Source of the DNA: Cherax quadricarinatus
Taxonomy: Eukaryota; Arthropoda; Malacostraca; Decapoda; Parastacidae
Assembly (NCBI RefSeq): GCF_038502225.1
Contig: NC_091323.1
Location: forward strand, 24,014,845 to 24,078,844
Direction of reading: 5' to 3'
DNA: 64,000 nt
Shown: piece after piece, positions 54,700 to 64,000 of the stretch
How the letters are laid out: each line of letters starts with the position of its first letter
Numbering within the stretch: the first letter of the stretch is position 1
Notes under the pieces: model-generated
What the model was told of the DNA's origin: nothing
What the model saw: the letters and a program-made list of their open reading frames with translations, nothing else
Databases searched by the model: none
Program-made: the position numbers and the translations under genes

Positions 54700-55017
54700 G
54701 TAGTCTTCAGAGACATCTAACAATTATTTAAAAAAAATGTCAGTCAGATGTAACAACGAATATCTAAATCAACTTTCAATTTTGTAAAATTAAGACAAGA
54801 GTTCCTTCCTTTCGTTTTAGATCATTTCGATTAAAACAGAGGTTACATCTGGTTGCCTGCCGCTTAGCCATGGATTAGCAACCGTACTGGATTGGAAACT
54901 TTAAAGCCAATGAAGAGAATGTTTTTTAACTCCAACTAAAAAGAGATAGCTAACCTTTTCCTACATTCCGGAAACTAACAATGTTAATGGCAGAGTTTTC
55001 AATCCAAAATGGAATAA

Positions 55018-55530
55018 AGTAACCCACGATGTATCTAACTAACCCAAGGTGTATTTAAATAATTCAGAATTTATCTAAATAAACCAGGATGTATCTAAAT
55101 AACCCAGGATGCATTTAAATAACCCAGAATGTATCTAAATAACCCAGGATGTATCTAAATAACCCAGGATGTATTTAAATAATCCAGAATATATCTAAAT
55201 AACCCAGAATATATCTAAATAACCCAGAATATATCTAAATATCCCAGTGCGTATCTAAATAACCCGGGATGCATCTGAATAACCTAGACTATACCTAAAT
55301 AAACCAGGACGTAACTCAGTAACACAGGATGCTTCCAAATAACCACGATGTATCTAAATAAACCAAGAAATATCTAAATAACCCAGGAGGTATCTAACTA
55401 ACCCAGGAGATAATTAATAATTCAGGAGATAATTAATAACCCATGAGATAACTAAACAACTCAGGAGATAACTAAACACCTCAGGAGATAACTACATAAC
55501 CCAGGAAATAGATATGTAACCCCAGTACCA
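55018..55530. repeat. Minisatellite, 20-bp unit
   Basis: About 24 units of aacccaggatgtatctaaat. Uniform from 55060 to 55250, then degenerating to ccaggagataactaa-like units of 18-20 bp. Confidence 0.93.
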
Positions 55531-55656
55531 CCTTACTGAAGCACTACCGCATGAGTGAAGGACTGAAGTAGGCATAACTTATGCTTTCTTATCTAAACCA
55601 GGATGTCTAACTTAAATTCATTATTTAATGAAGTACTGATAATTTTCTAAACGCTA

Positions 55657-56084
<428 letters not shown>

Positions 56085-56224
56085 TTTAACAATTTGCAAA
56101 CCGGCGGCAAGGTGCAGCCCATTGATGGGATTAATTCTTAATCTTGTACTATGCATGCTAATTCCATAGTATTCTAAGTATTATTTTTGGGGACTGATTT
56201 TCTATTGTGCTTTTTTATTAACGG

Positions 56225-56227
<3 letters not shown>

Positions 56228-56291
<64 letters not shown>

Positions 56292-56292
56292 T

Positions 56293-56387
<95 letters not shown>

Positions 56388-56390
56388 TTA
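56228..56390. repeat. (TAA)n-(TTA)n inverted trinucleotide tract
   Basis: About 21 TAA triplets followed directly by about 33 TTA triplets with one TTTTTA interruption, so the two halves are self-complementary. Confidence 0.97.
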
Positions 56391-57529
56391 CAGTAAATCA
56401 AACCTACAAAGTCAGCTTATACTTTTAGACATTTTCTGTAAATTAATATTGAACTAATAACATTGAGCATGTTATAATAAGTATTTTAGAGCACTAGGTT
56501 ACAGCCATATTACAAAATAAACCAACAAGCTTGCATGGAGACACCATAAATTGAACACAGACTTTCATAAACTTGCTGCAAGATACAAATGCCAGTTTTT
56601 TTTTTTTTTAAGAGGAAGAAGAATTAGAATTCAATGACACAACAAGATGAAGCAGAAGTACTGTGTTAAAAACGACAGTTTTAACTTCTCGAGACGGGAT
56701 GCAGCTGCACCAAAGACCACAGGAATTCCGACAAAAATCTGACTAAGTACTAACGTCCTGAACACAGTAAACAGTGACTCAAGGTGCTGGGGGAGGTTGA
56801 ATTTAAATGCAACAAGTATTGAACAAGTCAATACAACAATTACTGGACAAGTAAAACAGTGACTCGAGAGTAGTGGAGGCATTTAGGTGTTCTGACAAAA
56901 AACTGACAACAGACTAACGTACTGAACAAGGTGTTGGTGGATGTTTTAAGAAAAATAGACTGCAAGTAATCACCAATATCAAAATAGTGATTGACAGACG
57001 AGCCACTGCGCGATGACACTGCACCACCTGCCGTCAAGAGTGCTTCACTGAGCAACAATACAGACAACATTTGTACGACATGGCCAGAGACAATAATGAC
57101 GCTGACAGCAATGTACTGTGTTTATCAGATACAGAATGTTCACAAACAGAACGAAGCTTTCCGAACTTGCAATAATATATTTCCTAATGTAGCATAATTC
57201 AGTTAATGCAATCATAGCTACTTTATTGCCCACATGTTTTTTAACAAAAATAAGTCTTCGCTGAGGTCAATTTACTTACGTTAAAGTATGGAATATATAA
57301 TGCTCACTTTAGCTATATAAAATAATTTTAACATGTTACTGAACAAAAATATAATTACATAAGCTTACATAGGCTTCAATGCAGACATGATAAAATTGCA
57401 ATAAAGTAAAAACTTCCAAACAAATTAAAATTAACGTTTACTTTGAAAATATAATGGTCTGAAAAATTATTTATAGTAATTTGAAAGTTAGGTGTACTAA
57501 CATGATATTTCCCCATACTTGAATTTCAG

Positions 57530-58015
57530 GTAACTGGCGTGGGCCATGTTGGCGACGCGTTTCTACTCCAAGACAGAAGGAAACTCACTCCTTTCATCCC
57601 ACCCCGCCGTCCTTCGATTTTCAACCGGAAGGAACAGGTGGAGGTAGGGACTGGTGTTACTGTGAAGGGCAGTGCGCAACACGCAATGCCTTTCGGTCCA
57701 ATACTTATATTCGACAACAGAGTCAGGACTGACCGCAAACAGAAAGCTACAAACGTAACAGACAATACTGTTACAACTACAATGGAGACAAAGGATGAAG
57801 ATGAAACTGCTGTTACTGACATTCCTATTGAAGAAACAACACTGTTACCTAAGGATATTCCAACAGAGGAAGAGTTAAACGAGGAATCTATAACGAGCAG
57901 TGATGCACTGAACGAATCAGAGCCAACGTTGGAGGAATTAACAACGGTAGTGTCTTTGCTCGATTCAGACACAACCATCAAACCTGAGGAGAGTCCCTCC
58001 ACCACAACCCAATCA

Positions 58016-58047
<32 letters not shown>

Positions 58048-59133
58048 CACCACCACCATCACCTCATCAACCCCTGAAGAGGAAGATCCTTCACCTACAT
58101 CACCTTCTGTGGATGATACGTCACCAGTTGAGGAGGCAGTAGATACTGATTACATCTACACTGAAACTGACCTGCCAACTTACGACATCACTGTAGGAAC
58201 CTCGGTAATGGCTAGCAACCATCCACCACCTGGTGTTGTGGGTGTTGGTGAAGTGATCCCTGTGGATCTGGAGCCAGAACACAAGGCGTCTGAAGCTGAC
58301 AATGCTACAGAAGCTGCTCGCCCATCTCTACTGGGTACTCTCCTCAACATTTTAACGCGACCAGACCGACCAACCCGTCCAAGACCTGAAACACAACCAG
58401 ATACACTAAATGCAGACAGGACAATACCAGAAAGACCGAACCCACAGACACCAAAACCAGAGACATCAAAACCAGAGAGACCAAATCCAGAAAGAACGAA
58501 ACCAGAGACACTAAATGCAGAGAGAACGAAACCAGAAAGACAAAACACAGACAGGACAAGACCAGAAAGATTAAGGCCAGAGAGACCTCTTCAGTCCTTT
58601 AGACCACGCCCAAGACCAAACACTAGGCCTGAATTCGTCCCTCCACGATTCCGATTCACTCCACCTCCACCCATTTCTACCGATGACCTCACAACCCAGT
58701 CTTCGGCTACTGCGTCCACACAAGAACAAGAAAAAACTAACAGACCTGCAGTGAACCCATCGCCTTTCCTACATCCACCAAATCGACTTAACCCATCTCA
58801 CCACCCTGCCCTTCATGCCTTTGTTCAAAGCAGTCCCACACAAAGCGACCATACTCCAATTCACCTCCCACCCATTTCTCTAATCAACCTTCCCGATCCA
58901 ATTCATACTCGCCCCAAGCCTGCTTTCAGCCAGACAAGCGCCGCTAATCTCCAGTCGTCTCCAGCTCTTGGTCAACCGGGACCTCAGGCGGATCTACCCT
59001 CTGAACCCATTATTGAAGGAGGATTCCAAGGAATCAGAGGTGAAAGTGAAGGCATTCAACCTACCTTCGATCTCTCAGATGACTACGACACTAATGGAGA
59101 TCCGACACTTCCTCCGTCGCTCCCCAACCTGAA
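57530..59133 (+). CDS. Exon 10: large Pro/Thr/Glu-rich disordered region with poly-Thr and PER repeats
   Basis: A 1604-bp exon (phase 0 to 2) after acceptor tacttgaatttcag and before donor gtaaga. It encodes about 534 residues. A start VTGVGHVGDAFLLQDRRKL, which could be a conserved hydrophobic/basic motif, precedes an acidic Thr/Glu-rich part. Then come a run of about 12 threonines (near 58018-58056), a Pro/Asp part (YIYTETDLPTYDITVG), and an ARPSLLGTLLNIL segment. Next is a tandem Pro-Glu-Arg repeat at about 58360-58600 (PERPNP, KPETSKPERPNPER, RPERLRPERP), then Pro/Ser/His-rich sequence ending DDYDTNGDPTLPP. NVT, NES and NAT are possible N-glycosylation sites. A TAA begins one base past the last complete codon, overlapping the donor, so intron retention would end the protein at once. 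Mucin-like or PEVK-like spacer; no enzyme motif. Confidence 0.88.
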
Positions 59134-59156
59134 GTAAGATATCTGAATAAGTGGAA

Positions 59157-59157
<1 letters not shown>

Positions 59158-59242
<85 letters not shown>
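59158..59242. repeat. (TG)n microsatellite
   Basis: About 42 TG units starting 25 bp after the exon 10 donor. Confidence 0.98.
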
Positions 59243-59244
<2 letters not shown>

Positions 59245-59390
59245 ATGTTGCAGTTTAAAAACTGTAGTGTAAAGCACCCTATTGGCAAGACAGTGATGGA
59301 GTGAATGATGGTGAAAGTTTTTCTTTTTCGGGCCACCCTGCCTTGGTGGAAATCGGCCAGTGCGATAATAATAATAAAAAAATAATAATA
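59243..59390 (+). mobile_element. RTE-like 3' UTR fragment
   Basis: Nearly identical to 13640-13785 (ttgcagtttaaaaactgtag ... ggccaccctgccttggtgga). Truncated at (TG)n on the left, ending in (ATA/TAA)n then TATA on the right. Confidence 0.88.
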
Positions 59391-59394
59391 TATA

Positions 59395-59813
<419 letters not shown>

Positions 59814-59893
59814 ACTCACCTAATTGTACTCACCTAGTTGAGGTTGCAGGGGTCGATTCCAAGCTCCTGGCCCCGCCTCTTCACTGGTCGCTA

Positions 59894-61999
59894 CTAGGTC
59901 ACTCTCCCTGAACCATGAGCTTTATCGTACCTCTGCTTAAAGCTATGTATGGATCCTGACTCCACTACATCGCTTCCCAAACTATTCCACTTCCTGACTA
60001 CTCTGTGGCTGAAGAAATACTTCCTAACATCCCTTTGATTCATCTGTGTCTTCAACTTCCAACTGTGTCCCCTTGTTACTGTGTCCAGTCTCTGGAACAT
60101 CCTGTCTTTGTCCACCTTGTCAGTTCCTCTCAGTATTTTGTAAGTCGTTATCATGTCCCCCCTATCTCTCCTGTCCTCCAGTGTCGTCAGGTTGATTTCC
60201 CTTAACCTCTCCTCATAGGACATACCTCTTAGCTCTGGGACTAGTCTTGTTGCAAACCTTTGCACTTTATCTAGTTTCTTTACATGCTTGGCTAGGTGTG
60301 GGTTCCAAACTGGTGCCGCATACTCCAATATGGGCCTAACGTACACGGTGTACAGGGTCCTGAACGATTCCTTATTAAGATGTCGGAATGCTGTTCTGAG
60401 GTTTGCCAGGCGCCCATATGCTGCAGCAGTTATTTGGTTGATGTGCGCTTCAGGAGATGTGCCTGGTGTTATACTCACCCCAAGATCTTTTTCCTTGAGT
60501 GATGTTTGTAGTCTCTGACCCCCTAGACTGTACTCCATCTGCGGTCTTCTTTGCCCTTCCCCAATCCTCATGACTTTGCACTTGGTGGGATTGAACTCCA
60601 GGAGCCAGTTGCTGGACCAGGTCTGCAGCCTGTCCAGATCTCTTTGTATTTCTGCCTGGTCTTCGATCGAATGAACTCTTCTAATCAACTTCACGTCATC
60701 TGCAAACAGTGACACCTCGGAGTTTATTCCTTCCGTCATGTCGTTCACAAATACCAGAAACAGCACTGGTCCTAGGACTGACCCCTGTGGGACCCCGCTG
60801 GTCACAGGTGCCCACTCTGACACCTCGCCTCGTACCATTACTCGCTGCTGTCTTCCTGACAAGTATTCCCTGATCCATTGCAGTGCCTTCCCTGTTATTC
60901 CTGCTTGGTCCTCCAGTTTTTGCACTAATCTCTTGTGTGGTACTGTGTCAAACGCCTTCTTGCAGTCTAAGAAAATGCAATCCACCCACCCTTCTCTCTC
61001 TTGTCTTACTGCTGTCACCATGTCATAGAACTCCAGTAGGTTTGTGACACAGGATTTCCCGTCTCTGAAACCATGTTGTCTGCTGGTGATGAGATCATTC
61101 GTTTCTAGATGTTCCACCATTCTTCTCCTGACAATTTTTTCTATGATTTTGCATGCTATACATGTCAGTGACACTGGTCTGTAGTTTAGTGCTTCATGTC
61201 TGTCTCCTTTTTCAAAGATTGGTACCACATTTGCTGTCTTCCATGCCTCAGGCAATCTCCCTGTTTCGATAGATGTATTGAATATTGTTGTTAGGGGTAC
61301 ACATAGCGCCTCTGCTCCCTCTCTCAGGACCCATGGAGAGATGTTATCTGGCCCCATTGCCTTTGAGGTATCTAGCTCACTCAGAAGCCTCTTCACTTTT
61401 TCCTCGGTTGTGTGTACTGTGTCCAGCACATGGTGGTGTACCCCACCTCTCCGTCTTTCTGGAGCCCCTTCTGTCTCCTCTGTGAACACTTCTTTGAATC
61501 TCTTGTTGAGTTCCTCACATACTTCACTGTCATTTCTTGTTGTCTCTCCTCCTTCCTTCCTTAGCCTGATTACCTGGTCCTTGACGGTTGTTTTCTTCCT
61601 GATGTGGCTGTATAACAGCTTCGGGTCAGATTTGGCTTTTGCTGCTATGTCGTTTTCATATTGACGTTGGGCCTCCCTTCTTATCTGTGCATATTCGTTT
61701 CTGGCTCTACGACTGCTCTCCTTATTCTCCTGGGTCCTTTGCCTTCTATATTTCTTCCATTCCCTAGCACACTTGGTTTTTGCCTCCTTGCATCTTTGAG
61801 TGAACCATGGGCTCATCCTGGCTTTTTCATTATTCCTGTTACCCTTGGGTACAAACCTCTCCTCAGCCTCCTTGCACATTGTGACTACATATTCCATCAT
61901 CTCATTAACTGGTTTCCCTGCCAGTTCTCTGTCCCACTGAACCTCATTCAGGAAGTTCCTCATTCCTGTGTAGTCCCCTTTCCTGTAGTTTGGTTTCAT
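59894..61999 (-). CDS. CR1/L2-like reverse transcriptase, open 701-codon frame
   Basis: Non-LTR retrotransposon RT that would copy element RNA at a nicked target. Visible blocks: [20 protein letters not shown] (about 208-227), [20 protein letters not shown] (about 260), [20 protein letters not shown] (about 305), [19 protein letters not shown] with the first catalytic Asp (about 345), [20 protein letters not shown] (about 396), [12 protein letters not shown] with FADD (about 427), [20 protein letters not shown], and a C-terminal [20 protein letters not shown]. The Met used is internal: the endonuclease precedes it in another frame, overlapping by 4 bp. The active-site residues look intact. 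VPIFEKGDR in place of the more usual KKGDR-type block may be a private substitution. Confidence 0.92.
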   Translation of the reverse strand: MKPNYRKGDYTGMRNFLNEVQWDRELAGKPVNEMMEYVVTMCKEAEERFVPKGNRNNEKARMSPWFTQRCKEAKTKCAREWKKYRRQRTQENKESSRRARNEYAQIRREAQRQYENDIAAKAKSDPKLLYSHIRKKTTVKDQVIRLRKEGGETTRNDSEVCEELNKRFKEVFTEETEGAPERRRGGVHHHVLDTVHTTEEKVKRLLSELDTSKAMGPDNISPWVLREGAEALCVPLTTIFNTSIETGRLPEAWKTANVVPIFEKGDRHEALNYRPVSLTCIACKIIEKIVRRRMVEHLETNDLITSRQHGFRDGKSCVTNLLEFYDMVTAVRQEREGWVDCIFLDCKKAFDTVPHKRLVQKLEDQAGITGKALQWIREYLSGRQQRVMVRGEVSEWAPVTSGVPQGSVLGPVLFLVFVNDMTEGINSEVSLFADDVKLIRRVHSIEDQAEIQRDLDRLQTWSSNWLLEFNPTKCKVMRIGEGQRRPQMEYSLGGQRLQTSLKEKDLGVSITPGTSPEAHINQITAAAYGRLANLRTAFRHLNKESFRTLYTVYVRPILEYAAPVWNPHLAKHVKKLDKVQRFATRLVPELRGMSYEERLREINLTTLEDRRDRGDMITTYKILRGTDKVDKDRMFQRLDTVTRGHSWKLKTQMNQRDVRKYFFSHRVVRKWNSLGSDVVESGSIHSFKQRYDKAHGSGRVT

Positions 62000-62553
62000 T
62001 CGTCCTGGCCTTCCTGCTTCCCCCCCACTTGTAGCTCTACTGTGTATTCGAAGCTCAAAACCACATGATCGCTGGCCCCAAGGGGTCTTTCATATGTGAT
62101 GTCCTCGATATCTGCACTACTCAAGGTGAATACTAAGTCCAGTTTTGCTGGTTCATCCTCTCCTCTCTCTCTTGTAGTGTCCCTTACGTGTTGGTACATG
62201 ACGTTTTCCAGTACCACCTCCATCATCTTAGCCCTCCATGTATCTTGGCCCCCATGTGGCTCCAAGTTCTCCCATTCGATCTCCTTGTGGTTAAAGTCGC
62301 CCATGATCAGGAGCTTTGCCCTGCATGTATGAGCTCTTCTGGCCACTGCAGCCAGTGTGTCAACCATCGCTCTATTGCTCTCGTCATACTCTTGCCTTGG
62401 CCTCCTGCTGTTCTGTGGTGGGTTATACATCACTGCAATTATCACCTTGGGACCTCCAGAGTGAAGCGTTCCCGCTATGCAATCACTTTCTTCTCCGCTG
62501 TCTCCTCTATCCAGCTCATCAAAATTCCATCGGTGTTTGATCAGCAATACCAC
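61996..62553 (-). CDS. CR1/L2-like AP endonuclease domain, C-terminal part
   Basis: Exonuclease-endonuclease-phosphatase fold that nicks target DNA in LINEs. Visible: VIIAVMYNPPQN, KLLIMGDFNHKEIEWENLE (D/N catalytic motif), KLDLVFTLSSADIEDITYE, GASDHVVLSFEYTVE (SDH motif). The N-terminal portion (RVKEASPDIIAITETKLTG) is in another frame at about 62689-62560, linked across a C run. The frame ends at TGA overlapping the RT start, most likely after another frameshift in a C run near 62032 rather than natural bicistronic design. Confidence 0.88.
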   Translation of the reverse strand: MVLLIKHRWNFDELDRGDSGEESDCIAGTLHSGGPKVIIAVMYNPPQNSRRPRQEYDESNRAMVDTLAAVARRAHTCRAKLLIMGDFNHKEIEWENLEPHGGQDTWRAKMMEVVLENVMYQHVRDTTRERGEDEPAKLDLVFTLSSADIEDITYERPLGASDHVVLSFEYTVELQVGGKQEGQDE

Positions 62554-62687
62554 TCCTCCCCCCCCCCCTGTTCCTTCTGTCTTTCCTCAGGATCTGGTAT
62601 CCCGTTGGGAAGATGGCATCTGTTATCATACCTGTAAGCTTGGTTTCTGTGATTGCTATGATGTCTGGTGATGCCTCTTTGACTCTT

Positions 62688-62689
<2 letters not shown>

Positions 62690-62748
<59 letters not shown>
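62690..62748. repeat. (TG)n microsatellite
   Basis: About 29 TG units joining the truncated CR1 5' end to a family H relative. Confidence 0.97.
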
Positions 62749-62749
<1 letters not shown>

Positions 62750-62753
<4 letters not shown>

Positions 62754-62888
62754 AGATCACAGTAAATAGGTGATATCACAATATGCAAAATAACCACTGC
62801 GAAAAAACATCATTAACAAGGAACTGTGATAATGTAAGAAATCACAAAAGTGCTTGGAAATTCACTATTTTTTTCACAGTGGTTATTA
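62750..62888. mobile_element. Family H hairpin, diverged copy
   Basis: ataagatcacagtaaatagg and atgcaaaataaccactgcga, then after a spacer aagtgcttggaaattcacta and cacagtggttat. Opposite orientation to copy 1 and more diverged. Confidence 0.75.
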
Positions 62889-63038
62889 TCAATCATCAAT
62901 ATAGTCAACATCATGAGATTTTACAGAATCATCCCCGAATAAATGAATAAAGTATGACTTGTGCTGAGTAATTAACATGTTAACTAGTGTGGGATAATTA
63001 TCAATCATCCATGTAGTTAACAACGTGACATTTTACAG

Positions 63039-63151
63039 AATCATTCCCTTCGTGGCAGCTGACGCCCTGACCAAGCTAGAGCATGACTTCAGCGATGATG
63101 ACACGCACTCGTCACCACGACCCTTGGTGCCCATCTTTATACCTGATGCTG
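63039..63151 (+). CDS. Exon 11: acidic linker, last exon in window
   Basis: A 113-bp exon, phase 2 to 1, after acceptor gacattttacag and before donor gtaagt. Joined to exon 10 it reads ...LKIIPFVAADALTKL, EHDFSDDDTHSSPRPLVPIF, IPDAG. The frame is open only with this phase, which supports the exon 10 donor. The return to phase 1 at its end suggests further phase-1 VWC modules beyond the window. A minisatellite begins at its donor. Confidence 0.82.
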
Positions 63152-64000
63152 GTAAGTACCCAGGTACCTGGTGATGGTCAGTGCCCAAGTATCTGATGCT
63201 GATAAGTGCCCAGGTACCTGGTGATGGTCAGTGCCCAAGTATCTGTTGCTGATAAGTGCCCAGGTACCTGGTGATGGTCAGTGACCAGGTATCTGACGGT
63301 AGTAAGTACCCAGGTACCTAGTGAAGGTAAGTGTCCAAGTACTTGATATTAATATGTACCCCAGATACCTGGTGATGGTAACTGTCCAAGTACATGTTAC
63401 TAATAAGTACCCAGGTACTTGGTAAGGTGAGTGTTCAATTACCTGATACTAATAAGTACCCAGGTAGCTGGAGATGGTGAGTGCCGAAGTACCTGATGCT
63501 AATTACCCAGGTATCTCGTGCTGGCGAGTGCCCAGGTATCTGGTGCTGGTAAGTACCCAAGTATCTAGTGCTGGCGAGTACCCACGTATCTGGTGCTAGT
63601 GAGTGCCTAGGTATCTGGTGCTGGTGAGTACCCAGGTATCTGATGCTGGTGAGTGCCCAGGTATTTGGTGCTGTTGAGTACCCAGGTATTTGGTGCTGTT
63701 GAGTACCAAGGTATCTGGTGCTGGCGATTACCAAAATATCTGGTGCTGGAGAGTGCCCAGGTATCTGGTGCTGTTGAGTACCCAGGTATCTGGTGCTGTT
63801 GAGTACCCAGGTATCTGGTGCTGGCGATTACCCAAATATCTGGTGTTGGTGAGTACCCAGGTATCTGGTGCTGGTGAGTACCCAGGTATCTGGTGTTGGT
63901 GAGTACTCAGGTATCTGGTGCTTGTGAGTACCCAGGTATCTGGTGCTTGTGAGTACCCAGGTATCTGGTGCTTGTGAGTACTCAGGTATCTGGTGTTGGT
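63152..64000. repeat. 25-bp minisatellite starting at the exon 11 donor
   Basis: About 34 units of gagtacccaggtatctggtg plus ctggt to the window edge. The first part (63152-63300) shows a 50-bp higher-order dimer (cctggtgatggtcagtgccc alternating with tctgatgctgataagtgccc). The array starts exactly at gatgctg|gtaagtaccc of the exon 11 donor. Confidence 0.95.

Noticed and set aside
57526..58548. Minus-strand ORFs opposite exon 10
   Set aside because: Low-complexity Val/Ser/Gly translations opposite the Thr/Pro/Glu-rich coding exon.
61996..61999. Programmed translational coupling between endonuclease and RT (overlapping TGA/ATG)
   Set aside because: The family normally encodes both in one frame, and a C run nearby makes a simple frameshift more likely.
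61278..62637. Plus-strand ORFs of 128-149 codons
   Set aside because: Antisense shadows of the CR1-like endonuclease and RT.
63152..64000. CRISPR array
   Set aside because: Units are contiguous tandem repeats without unique spacers, next to a eukaryotic exon.

Overview
This is eukaryotic, intron-rich, repeat-dense DNA, most likely from a decapod crustacean of crayfish or lobster type. That assignment rests on the very long (TA)n and (TG)n microsatellites, RTE-like and CR1/L2-like LINEs, short TIR elements lodged in (TA)n, tRNA-derived SINE heads, and widely spaced consensus GT-AG exons. No bacterial-style operon, CRISPR array or rRNA gene is visible.

The one host gene I can support runs left to right across nearly the whole window on the + strand and leaves it on the right, and probably on the left too. 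I reconstruct eleven exons: 1040-1090, 12469-12684, 27208-27414, 34018-34200, 46889-46990, 51021-51206, 51808-51848, 53030-53131, 53917-54699, 57530-59133 and 63039-63151. They sum to 3588 nt (1196 codons), all junctions keep frame, and every intron is GT-AG. Three exons each encode one complete ten-cysteine von Willebrand factor type C (VWC) domain. The others encode Ala/Lys-rich, poly-Thr, acidic, and Pro/Thr/Ser/Glu-rich linkers. The product looks like a large secreted, probably O-glycosylated matrix protein of the arthropod tenectin/VWC-mucin type. The first six exons are all phase 1-1; the linker exons then switch to phase 0.

The introns (0.6 to 14.5 kb) hold almost everything else. CR1/L2-like LINE copies, mostly antisense to the gene, lie at 18113-20870 (old, nearly full length), 38715-39838 and 59811-62690 (large, young), with tail fragments elsewhere. 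RTE-like LINE copies include an open 567-codon RT segment at 22766-24848 with inverted partner segments on both sides. Short palindromic or TIR elements lie at 573-817, 15058-15544, 21526-21915, 28471-28645, 39934-40319, 40404-40791, 40846-41141, 48221-48320, 55753-55915 and 59395-59643. SINE-like copies lie at 30295-30453, 31902-32195, 37094-37388 and 43172-43330. Intronic minisatellites have units of 14 to 61 bp.

The most unusual structure is organisational. Many mobile fragments occur as inverted pairs pivoting on a (TA)n, (CA)n or poly-T tract, and many fragments begin or end exactly inside such a tract. A second theme is splice-site-like sequence multiplied by repeats: the CR1 3' tails carry AGGTGAGT or AGGTAAGT, and the 25-bp minisatellite at 63152-64000 starts at a real splice donor and copies donor-like sequence in each unit.
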